NCBI RefSeq assembly: GCF_003369915.1
Contig: NW_022881614.1
Coordinates: forward strand, 5,725,001 to 5,789,000
Origin: Drosophila miranda
Lineage: Eukaryota; Arthropoda; Insecta; Diptera; Drosophilidae
Reading direction: 5' to 3'
DNA length: 64,000 bases
A program made the translations under genes and the position numbers. Positions 46,243 to 58,700 of this stretch are shown here, piece by piece; position 1 is the stretch's first letter, and every line of letters begins with the position of its first letter. The notes under the pieces were generated by a model. That model saw only the letters and a list, made by a program, of their open reading frames with translations, was not told the DNA's origin and did no database searches.

Positions 46243-49200
46243 ATGTCGGACTTGGTCGGCACGGAGGAGTTCTCGGCCGCCCAGCTGCGCGAATGGCTGG
46301 AGTACCTCAATCTACCAAAAGGTGGAAGCAAAGCTGCCATGGCAGCGAGACTTAACGAAATACCAGTAGAGCTGCGGGGACAGGGACCACCGGCAGCCGA
46401 AACATGCGAGAACGAGAGGGAAGATGAGGCGGCCGCAGATCAAGACTCGACGAAGAGCGAACGCAAAGAGAAGAACGAAAAAGCACCGCAAGCGCCTGGG
46501 CACAACAACAACCATGGCGAATATCGAGCAGAGGTTGAAATGTTAAAACTGCAAATCGAGCTGCTGAAGCTGCAGAGCGAGAGGGAGAAGGAAGGGAGAG
46601 GAGAGAACACAACACCAGCCGCCAGCAATGACGCTGGCGTCATGTTGCTAAATGCCGCCAAAGACATGTTGCCAACATATCATGGCAACATTTCTGGAAA
46701 CAACGATGACGTCACAACTTGGATCGCGCAGTTTAAGGCCGTCGCAAAAGTGAACAAACTGAAGGATGAGAAGCTACTAATGCTGCTAATGTCGAAGCTT
46801 AAGGACAAAGCATTGGTGTGGCTGCATTCGAGTCCGGAGCACATGTCGCTGCCAATCGATCAATTGTTGAACGTCATGGAAGACACTTTCCATCCCAAGG
46901 AAAGCAAACTGTTGCTCCGTCGCAAGTTCGAGTCCCGTTCATGGGCACGTGGCGAGGAGTTCTCGATGTACTTCAACGCCAAAGTGTCGCTGGCATCCCG
47001 CATAGTCATTGACGACGAGGAGTTTATTGACGGAGTCATCGAAGGTATCCCAGATGTAGGCCTGCGTAGGCAAGCCCACATGCAGTGCTTTGGCGCTCCA
47101 TATCAACTACTCAAGGCGTTCGAGAAGATCATGCTGCCAAAGAAGTACGGTTCAACTGAAGGGGCAAACACTGGAGCCTCGCCAACACCCATTCGCTGCT
47201 ACAACTGCAACTCTTTGGGCCACGTGGCAGGGGAGTGCCGCAAGCCCAAGCGCGAAAGAGGAGCGTGCTACGGATGCGGCAGCATGAGTCACCAGGTGTC
47301 ACACTGTGACGAAAAGAAGTACAAGGTACATAACGATTATATATACAAATTTAATATATACATTAGCAATTACAATAACAAATGCTTGTCCTTAAATTGC
47401 CTCATCGACTCAGGGAGCCCAATAAGTTTTATGAAGTTATCGTGTCTAGAGCACCAGTCGGAAAATAACCTAAATAAAGTGGAAGAGCGCTCACGATTAA
47501 GTTCGAACGAAATCAAAGAAGATGATTTAAGTTTATATAAGTTTAACAAAGACAAGAAAAACAGAGAAATTGAATTTATTTTGAATAAAAATGCGGATTA
47601 CGCTTATGTTGGACTAAATAATAGCAAACTTAACATCTTTGGTAAAATACCCAGTTTTGTAATTATTAACAAAAATCGAATCAACTTTGAATTACTAGTA
47701 GTGGCAGACGAGTCGATGGGCTATGAGGCTGTGTTAGGTAGGGATTTTATGAATTTATGCAAATTTAAAATTGTAAGTGACATTTGCAAGGAGAAGGAGA
47801 GTGAGACAAAAAACGAGTGTGAAATAAAAAATGAGTGTTTAGAAAAAAATGAGTGTTTAGAAGAAAATGAGTGTTTAGGAGAAAATGAGTGTTTAGAAGA
47901 AAATGAGTGTTTAGGAGAAAATGAGTGTTTAGAAGAAAATGAGTGTTTAGGAGAAAATGAGTGTTTAGAAAAAAATGAGTGGAAAATAGAGAATGAGTGT
48001 TTAGGAGAATATGAATGTGAAGTTAAAGATGAGGGTGTTAAAGAGAATAAGCATGAAGTAGAAAGTGGAGGCAAGGTAGAAAATGAGTGTTCTGCAATGG
48101 TTGAGTGTCTGGAAGACAGCGATACCTGCGAGAGCGTAAAAACCAATTTCAACGAACTACCAAGCCAGTATCCAGACAAAGAAAACGACTGGGAGTTGAA
48201 AGTAGGGACAGATTGTAGCCAAGAACTCGCAGGACGACTTAAATACATGTTTAGGACAGCGTATGTAAACGCAGAAAGACCAAACTTACCACAAACCAAG
48301 TGGGAAATGAAGTTGAATTTCGAACACGAAAAACCGTTTCATTGCCCACCTAGAAGACTGTCGTATAGCGAAAAAGCCCAAGTACAGAAAATGATAGACG
48401 AATACACAGAAAAAGGTTACATCAGAACCAGTGAGTCAGAATACGTTTCGCCTATAGTACTGGTAAAAAAGAATTCGGGAGAGTTGAGACTGTGCGTCGA
48501 TTATCGCACACTTAATAAAGGTATGATAAAGGACAATTACCCAACACCTCTGATAGACGACCTACTAGATAAACTGTCAGGGAAAAGACTTTTCACCAAG
48601 TTAGACCTGAAGAATGGATACTTCCACGTATTTATGCATAAAGATTCAGTTAAATACACATCGTTCACGACCCCCATGGGACAATACGAATGGTTGAGGA
48701 TGCCGTTCGGGTTACGAAATGCATCGGCGGTGTTTCAAAGATTCACAAACAACATTTTTGCAGATATGGTAAAGGAAGACAAAGTTATAATATACATGGA
48801 CGATATTATGGTAGCAACTAAAGATAGTGATAGTCACATGGAAATTTTACAAGAAGTGATGAGACGATTGGTAGAGAATAAACTTGAATTAAGGATTGAT
48901 AAATGCGAATTCTTACAGTCAGAAGTTAAGTACCTGGGCTATTCCATATCGGGTAACGGAATTAAACCAGATACGAAGGGATTACAGGCAGTAAAAGGGT
49001 TCCCAGTCCCCACGAAAACGAACGAAGTGCAGAGTTTCTTAGGGTTATGTTCTTACTTTAGACGGTTCGTAAAAGATTTTTCTACGAAAGCTAAGCCCCT
49101 TTATGATTTGGTCAAAAAAGACAGGAAGTTTGAATTCGGTATCGTAGAACTAGAATGTTTCGAACAACTCAAAAGTAATTTGTTGGAAGCACCGATCTTG

Positions 49201-50889
49201 GCACTTTACAATCCCAGAGATCCGACAGAATTACATTGAGATGCAAGTTCGTTAGGTTTCGGGTCAATTCTAATGCAGAAGAAGGGTGATGGCAGAATGC
49301 ACCCGGTGTTTTATTTCTCCAAGCGGACAACAATTACCGAAGCAAAATACCACAGCTTTGAACTGGAGACACTAGCGATAATTTATGCACTACAACGGTT
49401 TAGAGTATACGTGCAAGGCATACCCTTCAAAATAGTGACAGACTGCAACGCGCTAACTATGACTCTAAACAAAAAAGAACTCAATCCACGCATTGCCCGC
49501 TGGGCGTTAGAGTTACAAAATTATGACTACAAGTTAGAACACAGGTCAGGAAGTAGAATGCAACACGTAGATGCGCTAAGCAGAGCCGTTCAGATACTCA
49601 CGGTAGACACAAACACCTTTGAAGAAAATTTAATTATATGCCAAAACAGGGATAAAAAACTGATGGAGCTGAGAGAAACGTTACAGAAATCAGAACACAA
49701 ACATTATGAGATGAGAAACGGAATAATATACAGGAAAAAAGATAACAATACTATCCTATTCTGCGTACCCGAGGAAATGGAAGGCCACGTACTCTATAAG
49801 TACCACGATGAACTAGGGCACGTCGGTATAGACAAGATGACCGACGCTATATCGAAAAGCTACTGGATCTCAAACGTAAGGTATAAAGCCAAGCGACACA
49901 TTGAAAACTGTCTAAAATGCATAGCGTACTCAGCAAAACACGGAAAAGAGGAAGGGTTTTTACACAACATACCAAAAGGGTCAGGACCATTCGAGGTAGT
50001 ACATATCGACCATTTCGGGCCAGTCGACAAAGGCAGGGCCAACAAACATGTTTTAGTAGTAATAGACGCGTTCACCAAATTCGTAAGACTTTATACGACC
50101 AAAACCACTAGCACAAAGGAAGCAGTAATTGCAATGAAAGATTATTTCCGAGCTTACAGTAGACCCAGATGCATTGTGTCAGACAGAGGAAGCTGTTTCA
50201 CGTCAAAAGAGTTTGAAGAATTCTTAGAACAGAGCAATGTTAAACACGTAAAGATAGCAACAGGGTCGCCACAGGCCAACGGGCAGGTAGAAAGGGTGAA
50301 CAGAAGTTTGGGACCCATGATTGCAAAGCTTGTTGACCCGGAAAAAGGATTACATTGGGATATGGTAGTGGAAACAGTAGAACACGCGATGAACAACACA
50401 ATTCAAAGAACAATTAATGAACACCCGAGCAGAATGTTGTTTGGGGTCGTACAAAAAGGAAAGGTTTCAGATTTACTAAAAGATCATCTAGACGAACTAA
50501 CCGAACAGCGGGCAACAAGGGATATAGAAAAGATTAGAGCAGTAGCAGGCACTCATCAGGAAAAAATACAGTCTTATAACAAACAAGCAACAAATTCAAA
50601 GCGAAGGGAGCCACACGTGTACGTAGATAATGATCTAGTTATGGTGAGAAATTTCGACACTCATACAGGGGTGTCTAAAAAGCTTATCCCGAAGTTCAAA
50701 GGACCTTATAAGATATCAAAGGTGTTAAAAAATGATAGGTATTTGCTAGAAGATGTAGAGGGGTTTCAACAATCAAGGATCCCGTATAAAGGAGTTTGGG
50801 CGGTGGCAAATATGAAGCCGTGGATTGAAAATGGTAATAATGCAAATGTCACAGGGAATCAAAATGAAGAAAATGATTGTAACACGTAA
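46243..50889 (+). pseudogene. gag-pol polyprotein of the gypsy-type element, one in-frame stop
   Basis: One frame from ATG 46243 to TAA 50889 is broken only by TGA at 49237-49239, right after reverse transcriptase and at the start of RNase H (next residues DASSLGFG). N-terminus: a SAP-like motif (AAQLREWLEYLNLPKGG), a Gag core about residues 130-300, and CCHC knuckles from C319 (CYNCNSLGHVAGEC, CYGCGSMSHQVSHC). The protease active site DSGSPISF is at about 47407. A repeat-coded Asn-Glu-Cys-Leu tract follows at about 47812-48000. The reverse transcriptase has LDLKNGYFHVF and YMDD (48793-48804). RNase H lies at about 49240-49570. Integrase has an HHCC zinc site (HDELGHVG...CLKC), a catalytic core (IDHFGP, VSDRGSCF, GQVERVNR with its Glu) and a basic C-terminal domain. 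Whether the stop is real or a sequencing error is open. Confidence 0.9.
47812..48012 (+). repeat. In-frame minisatellite inside gag-pol (18/36-bp unit)
   Basis: About ten copies of an 18-base unit (aatgagtgtttagaagaa and aatgagtgtttaggagaa alternating to make a 36-base higher unit) code for ENECLE/ENECLG. It lies between the protease and reverse-transcriptase parts. Flanking degenerate copies (KNECEIK, KNEWKIE, YECEVKD) suggest it grew by slippage. Confidence 0.88.
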
Positions 50890-50996
50890 ACTTAGAATAT
50901 TAAGAGTAAACCACACCCAACTGTAATAAATCAACCTATCTAGAAACTAAATTAAATGTAAGGAGTTCAGGAGCACTCCGGTCAGGATGGCCGAAT

Positions 50997-51289
50997 TGTA
51001 GCAAGGTAATAATTAGTGAGGCATTCAACTAGTATTTAAAATAGCATACAGCGCGCATTGGTATTTACCGCACCATCGATACACTCGGTGGGAAATACCA
51101 ATAGTGAGATATCGGATAAGAAACATCGAGAAGAGAGTGAGGGCACTTTGTAAATGGCGATTGTGAGAGACGGACGCGCAGCTAATAAAAAAGAGTTACA
51201 TTAAATCACCGGGTTTGTGTTTTTATACCTATACCGTTCACTCACGCACCGATATTGGTCACTACAATTCCCGGGTTAGACGGCCTACA
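50997..51289 (+). repeat. 3' LTR, 293 bp
   Basis: Same length and, by eye, the same sequence as the 5' LTR. It is preceded by gatggccgaat; no long polypurine tract is evident. Confidence 0.92.
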
Positions 51290-51690
51290 CTATCAATGTT
51301 TATTGCTTGTCCCCTAATTGGGTGACCTCAGATGCTAATTAAATAAAGAATACTTGGGCCCCCTAAGAATCGATGTTGTGGTGGGATGGGATCTATATAT
51401 GCATCTCCATAGATACAGCGCTACCAGTTGCAAATGATTGACTGGATAGTGCGGCGCTGCCATGACGAGACCCCGCCATTGCCATAGCAGTGTTTGTTCC
51501 ATTTATCGAATAGCGGTACGGTGGAGAAATGTCGAACGAAAGCACATTGCAATCTCAGCTGCGTAGCATTACCTGCCATAGATTTGATTTTCTTTTCGTC
51601 ACAAATGTAACCAAAACGCTTCGGCAAAAGATTTCGCTAGTCAAAATTCTCTAAATTTCAAGTGTATTTTATCCCAAAGCGATCAAAATT

Positions 51691-52702
51691 ATGCTGCGAC
51701 TGCCAGGGATGCCACTGCTGCCGGGCGCACAGTTCTATGATGTGAGTAGGTCCTAGGTCAGATGCAGGGATGAGATGCATGACTCCTCCTCTCTTTTCTC
51801 CTCCTCGTAGTACGGGAAGCGTCGCCATCCCCGACAGCAGACGCTTATGCACTATCAGGGCATACAGATGCTCTCCGATCACCGGGAGCCGGAGCTGGTG
51901 GAGCCCAATGGCATTGTGGCGGATCCCAAGTGCCCGCCAATGCCCGCAGAGATCAGCACCCTGTGGGCACCGAAGGTGACTACGAAGGTGCCACCGTGGC
52001 TGGCCTATGACAAGCAGGTGCTCTGCTTCAACGCCTACTTCAAGGAGAACCTCACCGAGATTTACCATGGCCCGTACCAGGTGCGCAAGGTCAGGATCTA
52101 CTTCTATCTGGAAGATGGCAATATGCAGGTCACCGAACCGAAAGTGGAGAACTCGGGCATTCCGCAGGGCTGTCTGGTGCACCGTCAGCGCATACCCAAG
52201 GCGCCAACCAGGGACCGGGAGTTCATCTCTATCTTTGACCTCAACGTGGACACTGATGTGCAGATCTTTGATCGCGTCTATCGAATCAGCGGCTGTGACA
52301 TTTTCACCAGACAGTTCCTCAATCGAGCCGGGATTCATGTGCCCGAGACGCAACAGGAGCCTAGTGATCCCACCACGGAGATACGCAAACGCTCTGGGCT
52401 AAAGCAAACATTCAGTTGCAGCAGTGCCGTGCCCAAGCGCCATTCCTTTGCCCAGTTCCTGGAGTTCGACAGACGCGTGCTCAAATTCCATGGCTAGTGG
52501 AACGATCGGAGCGAGTTTGGTGACGTGCGGAAGTTGGAGATTTGCTACTATCTGGCCGACGATACCATAGATATAAAGGAGAAATTTCCCCGGAACTCCG
52601 GACGCGAGGGACCCAGTACTTTCCTGAAACGAGGCAAGCTACCCAAAGAGTTCTCCGGGCCGACGCAGCCGGGTCAACAGACATCGGTGACGCTGCTACT
52701 TT
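51691..52702 (+). pseudogene. EFHC1-like gene copy 1: 5' fragment with a nonsense codon
   Basis: Exon 1 is 51691-51741 (MLRLPGMPLLPGAQFYD), the intron is 51742-51810, and exon 2 opens YGKRRHPRQQTLMHYQG. It holds DM10 domain 1 (from about YDKQVLCFN to CDIFTRQFLN) and the start of DM10 domain 2. EFHC1 proteins are axonemal, microtubule-inner proteins of cilia and sperm tails. A TAG at 52495-52497 replaces a Tyr codon (TAC) present in copies 2 and 3, and the copy ends at the duplication junction (52697) with no 3' half. It keeps a 30-bp and a 12-bp stretch (ELVEPNGIVA and AYFK) that copies 2 and 3 lack, so it preserves the older sequence. The gypsy-type element lies about 400 bp upstream, inside the shared 5' flank. 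Confidence 0.87.
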
Positions 52703-55700
52703 AATTGTATATCCTATGTATGTGTAGGCAAATCCGTAACTTGTAGGTCAAATCACTCACATGAGATTCATTCTGCCGCTTTTCGTGCTGTCCGCTTTGG
52801 CTCTGGACAGCGTATACCATACTCTTCGATTTTACGACAGAATTTTACATAAAAGAGAAGATCAAAGATGAAAGATGGAAGGTGAGAAAAAGCACGTGCT
52901 GTCGGTGGGTTTCCTGCTTTTGCATGTCCGACTAATTAGCGAACAACGCGACGTCTGCGCCGAAAGTAATTAGAGCCAGAACTTGTTACCAATCTGGCTG
53001 AGTAAATCAAAGGCAGGTGGTTCTGGCAGCCAACGAACAGCAGAAGAACAGCAACTCTCATAAGTATATATCCACCGAAAACTGAAACCAATCTCGTTTA
53101 GATCTCTGTGTAACTAATTGTGATGTGTGTTTATGTCCGATCGAAAAACAACGAGGGGGAACGTTGTGAGTTGCTGCGGACACCGCAACTCTACGGTTAT
53201 ACCCGATACTAAGTCAGTATGGCTCTCCTCCGGCAGACGCCGCTAATATTAAACGACACGACAAAGAGTGCGTGCGAGAGAGACAGAAAATCAGTCTGAG
53301 CGTGACGTCGGGCGCTGCGTAGCCACTGCAAATTGATTTGTTCCTATTGGCTATAAAAATGATCTGATCTGATCCAGATTCAGCAATCTGATAGATATGG
53401 TCATTATCTATGATTCTGCGTTTTTAGTTTTCTCGAATGTGCAATATTGTGGATGCAACAGATTTTCGTCTTTTGTGTGGGCGGAAGGGGGTGGGGCGAA
53501 ATTTTAAGATACACGTTTTATAGTAAAATCTAACAGGAGTGCGGATACCAAATTTGGTTACTCTAGCTTTAATAGTCTCTGAGATTTTTTAATATCCCCA
53601 GATTTTCGTCCTTTGCGGGGGCGGAAGGGGGTGTGGCGAAATTTTGAAACAAACTCGTCTCGGTCCGATATATTAGGAGTGTGGATACCAAATTTGGTTG
53701 CTCTAGCTTTTGTAGTCTCTGAGATCTAGGCGCTAATGTTTTACTCTAAGCAAAGCCGCCTATGCTACGTGTGTGTTAGAGAGAGACAGGGCGAGAAAAA
53801 ATGAAATTGTTTTCTTGATGCTGGCTATAATAATAATAGGATCCAATTCAGATTCCGCAGTCTTAAAGATATGGACATTCTCTACAATTTTACGTTTTTG
53901 GTTTTCTCATATCTTTAAAATTGTGGATGCCACAGATTTTCGTCCTTTGTGGGGGCGGAAGTGGGCGGGGCGAAGTTTTGAAATATTTTTGTAGCAGTGA
54001 CATATCACAGAAGTCTGGATCCAAAACATCGTTGCTCTAGCTCTTATAGTCTTTGAGCACTAGGCGCTGAAAGGGACGAGCAGACGGACAGACGGACATA
54101 CGGACGGACGGACGGACAGACGGACAGACAGACAGGGCTCAATCGACTCGGCTATTGATGCTGATCAAGAATATATATACTTTATGGGGTCGGAAACGAT
54201 TCCTTCTGGACGTTACACACATCCACTTTTACCACAAATCTAATATACCCCAATACTCATTTTGAGTATCGGGTATAAAAACTGGAAAATTCAATTTTAA
54301 TGTTTAGTGGAAATCAAAACTTAACCAAACCAAATATTAATCAACGAAAATTTATATTGATGTTTATATCAAGCTATCAATGTTTATTGCTTGTCCCCTA
54401 ATTGGGTGACCTCAGATGCTAATTAAATAAAGAATACTTGGGCCCCCTAAGAATCGATGTTGTGGTGGGATGGGATCTACATATGCATCTCCATAGATAC
54501 AGCGCTACCAGTTGCAAATGATTGACTGGATAGTGCGGCGCTGCCATGACGAGACCCCGCCATTGCCATAGCAGTGTTTGTTCCATTTATCGAATAGCGG
54601 TACGGTGGAGAAATGTCGAACGAAAGCACATTGCAATCTCAGCTGCGTAGCATTACCTGCCATAGATTTGATTTTCTTTTCGACACAAATGTAACCAAAA
54701 TGCTTCGGCAAAAGATTTCGCTAGTCAAAATTCTCTAAATTACAAGTGTATTTTATCCCAAAGCGATCAAAATTATGCTGCGACTGCCAGGGATGCCACT
54801 GCTGCCGGGCGCACAGTTCTATGATGTGAGTAGGTCAGATGCAGGGATGAGATGCATGACTCCTCCTCTCTTTTCTCCTCCTCGTAGTACGGGAAGCGTC
54901 GCCATCCCCGACAGCAAACGCTTATGCACTATCAGGGCATACAGATGCTCTCCGATCACCGGGAGCCGGATCCCAAGTGCCCGCCAATGCCCGCAGAGAT
55001 CAACACCCTGTGGGCACCGAAGGTGACTACGAAGCTGCCACCGTGGCTGACCTATGACAAGCAGGTGCTCTGCTTCAATGAGAACCTCACCGAGATTTAC
55101 TATGCCCCGTACCAGGTGCGCAAGGTCAGGATCTACTTCTATCTGGAAGATGGCACTATGCAGGTCACCGTGGTGACCGGGCATTCCGCAGGGCTGTCTG
55201 GTGCACCGTCAGCGCATACCCAAGGCGCCAACCAGGGACCGGGAGTTCATCTCTATCTTTGACCTCAACGTGGACACTGATGTGCAGATCTTTGATCGCG
55301 TCTATCGAATCAGCGGCTGTGACATTTTCACCAGACAGTTCCTCAATCGAGCCGGGATTCATGTGCCCGAGACGCAACAGGAGCCTAGTGATCCCACCAC
55401 GGAGATACGCAAACGCTCTGGGCTAAAGCAAACATTCAGTTGCAGCAGTGCCGTGCCCAAGCGCCATTCCTTTGCCCAGTTCCTGGAGTTCGACAGACGC
55501 GTGCTCAAATTCCATGGCTACTGGAACGATCGGAGCGAGTTTGGTGACGTGCGGAAGTTGGAGATTTGCTACTATCTGGCCGACGATACCATAGATATAA
55601 AGGAGAAATTTCCCCGAAACTCCGGACGCGAGGGACCCAGTACTTTCCTGAAACGAGGCAAGCTACCCAAAGAGTTCTCCGGGCCGACGCAGCCGGGTCA

Positions 55701-55720
55701 ACAGACATCGGTGACGCTGC
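52697..55720 (+). repeat. Triplicated segment, unit 2 (with ISY-like insertion)
   Basis: The left junction reads gtgacgctgctactttaatt, where EFHC1 sequence joins the DM4/DM12-side flank with at most a base or two of shared sequence. About 1.90 kb without the ISY-like copy. It has the empty CTAT site of the gypsy-type element at 54373-54376. Confidence 0.88.
53152..54277 (-). mobile_element. Long-form ISY-like copy in unit 2
   Basis: 1,126 bp from cgagggggaacg to gagtatcgggtata. Comparison with unit 1 shows the exact empty site (cgaaaaacaaaaactgg). In element orientation the insertion falls within a T run without a duplicated target, as reported for Helentron-type elements. The copy at 56176 sits at the same position and matches almost base for base. 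Confidence 0.9.
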
Positions 55721-55732
55721 TACTTTAATTGT
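54775..55732 (+). pseudogene. EFHC1-like gene copy 2: 5' fragment with a frameshift
   Basis: Exon 1 is 54775-54825 with an intact ATG; the intron is 54826-54887; exon 2 starts at 54888. It shares with copy 3 the two in-frame losses in the N-terminal region. A unique deletion and substitution near 55166-55178 (caccgtggtgaccgggcatt instead of the longer caccgaaccgaaagtgg... version) shifts the frame and gives a stop at 55260-55262 inside DM10 domain 1. The original frame resumes afterwards and is open to the unit junction at 55721. No 3' half, so it cannot make a complete protein. Confidence 0.87.
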
Positions 55733-58700
55733 ATATCCTATGTATGTGTAGGCAAATCCGTAACTTGTAGGTCAAATCACTCACATGAGATTCATTCTGC
55801 CGCTTTTCGTGCTGTCCGCTTGGGCTCTGGACAGCGTATACCATACTCTTCGATTTTACGACAGAATTTTACATAAAAGAGAAGATCAAAGATGAAAGAT
55901 GGAAGGTGAGAAAAAGCACGTGCTGTCGGTGGGTTTCCTGCTTTTGCATGTCCGACTAATTAGCGAACAACGCGACGTCTGCGCCGAAAGTAATTAGAGC
56001 CAGAACTTGTTACCAATCTGGCTGAGTAAATCAAAGGCAGGTGGTTCTGGCAGCCAACGAACAGCAGAAGAACAGCAACTCTCATAAGTATATATCCACC
56101 GAAAACTGAAACCAATCTCGTTTAGATCTCTGTGTAACTAATTGTGATGTGTGTTTATGTCCGATCGAAAAACAACGAGGGGGAACGTTGTGAGTTGCTG
56201 CGGACACCGCAACTCTACGGTTATACCCGATACTAAGTCAGTATGGCTCTCCTCCGGCAGACGCCGCTAATATTAAACGACACGACAAAGAGTGCGTGCG
56301 AGAGAGACAGAAAATCAGTCTGAGCGTGACGTCGGGCGCTGCGTAGCCACTGCAAATTGATTTGTTCCTATTGGCTATAAAAATGATCTGATCTGATCCA
56401 GATTCAGCAATCTGATAGATATGGTCATTATCTATGATTCTGCGTTTTTAGTTTTCTCGAATGTGCAATATTGTGGATGCAACAGATTTTCGTCTTTTGT
56501 GTGGGCGGAAGGGGGTGGGGCGAAATTTTAAGATACACGTTTTATAGTAAAATCTAACAGGAGTGCGGATACCAAATTTGGTTACTCTAGCTTTAATAGT
56601 CTCTGAGATTTTTTAATATCCCCAGATTTTCGTCCTTTGCGGGGGCGGAAGGGGGTGTGGCGAAATTTTGAAACAAACTCGTCTCGGTCCGATATATTAG
56701 GAGTGTGGATACCAAATTTGGTTGCTCTAGCTTTTGTAGTCTCTGAGATCTAGGCGCTAATGTTTTACTCTAAGCAAAGCCGCCTATGCTACGTGTGTGT
56801 TAGAGAGAGACAGGGCGAGAAAAAATGAAATTGTTTTCTTGATGCTGGCTATAATAATAATAGGATCCAATTCAGATTCCGCAGTCTTAAAGATATGGAC
56901 ATTCTCTACAATTCTACGTTTTTGGTTTTCTCATATCTTTAAAATTGTGGATGCCACAGATTTTCGTCCTTTGTGGGGGCGGAAGTGGGCGGGGCGAAGT
57001 TTTGAAATATTTTTGTAGCAGTGACATATCACAGAAGTCTGGATCCAAAACATCGTTGCTCTAGCTCTTATAGTCTTTGAGCACTAGGCGCTGAAAGGGA
57101 CGAGCAGACGGACAGACGGACATACGGACGGACGGACGGACGGACGGACAGACGGACAGACAGACAGGGCTCAATCGACTCGGCTATTGATGCTGATCAA
57201 GAATATATATACTTTATGGGGTCGGAAACGATTCCTTCTGGACGTTACACACATCCACTTTTACCACAAATCTAATATACCCCAATACTCATTTTGAGTA
57301 TCGGGTATAAAAACTGGAAAATTCAATTTTAATGTTTAGTGGAAATCAAAACCAAATAACCAAACCAAATATTAATCAACGAAAATTTATATTGATGTTT
57401 ATATCAAGCTATCAATGTTTATTGCTTGTCCCCTAATTGGGTGACCTCAGATGCTAATTAAATAAAGAATACTTGGGCCCCCTAAGAATCGATGTTGTGG
57501 TGGGATGGGATCTACATATGCATCTCCATAGATACAGCGCTACCAGTTGCAAATGATTGACTGGATAGTGCGGCGCTGCCATGACGAGACCCCGCCATTG
57601 CCATAGCAGTGTTTGTTCCATTTATCGAATAGCGGTACGGTGGAGAAATGTCGAACGAAAGCACATTGCAATCTCAGCTGCGTAGCATTACCTGCCATAG
57701 ATTTGATTTTCTTTTCGACACAAATGTAACCAAAATGCTTCGGCAAAAGATTTCGCTAGTCAAAATTCTCTAAATTACAAGTGTATTTTATCCCAAAGCG
57801 ATCAAAATTATCCTGCGACTGCCAGGGATGCCACTGCTGCCGGGCGCACAGTTCTATGATGTGAGTAGGTCCTAGGTCAGATGCAGGGATGAGATGCATG
57901 ACTCCTCCTCTCTTTTCTCCTCCTCGTAGTACGGGAAGCGTCGCCATCCCCGACAGCAAACGCTTATGCACTATCAGGGCATACAGATGCTCTCCGATCA
58001 CCGGGAGCCGGATCCCAAGTGCCCGCCAATGCCCGCAGAGATCAACACACGGTGGGCACCGAAGGTGACTACGAAGCTGCCACCGTGGCTGACCTATGAC
58101 AAGCAGGTGCTCTGCTTCAATGAGAACCTCACCGAGATTTACCATGCCCCGTACCAGGTGCGCAAGGTCAGGATCTACTTCTATCTGGAAGATGGCACTA
58201 TGCAGGTCACCGAACCGAAAGTGGAGAACTCGGGCATCCCGCAGGGCTGTCTGGTGCACCGTCAGCGCATACCCAAGGCGCCAACCAGGGACCGGGAGTT
58301 CATCTCTATCTTTGACCTCAACGTGGACACTGATGTGCAGATCTTTGATCGCGTCTATCGAATCAGCGGCTGTGACATTTTCACCAGACAGTTCCTCAAT
58401 CGAGCCGGGATTCATGTGCCCGAGACGCAACAGGAGCCTAGTGATCCCACCACGGAGATACGCAAACGCTCTGGGCTAAAGCAAACATTCAGTTGCAGCA
58501 GTGCCGTGCCCAAGCGCCATTCCTTTGCCCAGTTCCTGGAGTTCGACAGACGCGTGCTCAAATTCCATGGCTACTGGAACGATCGGAGCGAGTTTGGTGA
58601 CGTGCGGAAGTTGGAGATTTGCTACTATCTGGCCGACGATACCATAGATATAAAGGAGAAATTTCCCCGAAACTCCGACCGCGAGGGACCCAGTACTTTC

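Larger units (their letters stand above)
45855..51289 (+). mobile_element. Ty3/gypsy-type LTR retrotransposon, 5,435 bp, very young
   Basis: Two 293-bp LTRs with no difference visible by eye flank one long gag-pol frame; a 4-bp CTAT duplication brackets the whole. Domain order is Gag (with a SAP-like N-terminus and two CCHC knuckles), protease, reverse transcriptase, RNase H, integrase, which is Ty3/gypsy order. There is no envelope gene. Identical LTRs mean recent insertion, and it occurs in only one of three duplicate units. Only one in-frame stop is seen. The single-frame gag-pol suggests the mdg3/micropia-type branch, but that is a guess from layout. Confidence 0.92.
45301..52696 (+). repeat. 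Triplicated segment, unit 1 (split by the gypsy-type element)
   Basis: It starts at tactttaattgtatatccta and ends inside EFHC1 copy 1 (gtgacgctgct). About 1.96 kb without the LTR element (45855-51289 plus one TSD). It lacks the ISY-like insertion of the other two units: at 45755 the sequence reads cgaaaaacaaaaactggaaa straight through. It begins next to the DM4/DM12 start codon, so it retains the original left flank. Confidence 0.88.

Noticed and set aside
47721-48299. 192-residue minus-strand frame rich in KHSFSPKHSFSS
   Set aside because: It is the antisense shadow of the ENECL minisatellite inside the gypsy-type gag-pol frame.
49237-49239. TGA as a selenocysteine codon
   Set aside because: It lies in a retroelement RNase H region where nothing suggests a selenoprotein; a point mutation, read error or stop read-through is more likely.
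51421-51627. 68-residue minus-strand frame upstream of each EFHC1 copy
   Set aside because: Present in all three units only because the DNA is duplicated; most differences between copies are replacements (Arg/His, Asp/Val), and no splice or start context supports it.
51658-52353. 231-residue minus-strand frame opposite EFHC1 copy 1, also opposite copy 3
   Set aside because: Antisense of DM10 coding sequence with codon-driven openness; the plus-strand protein is clearly recognised.
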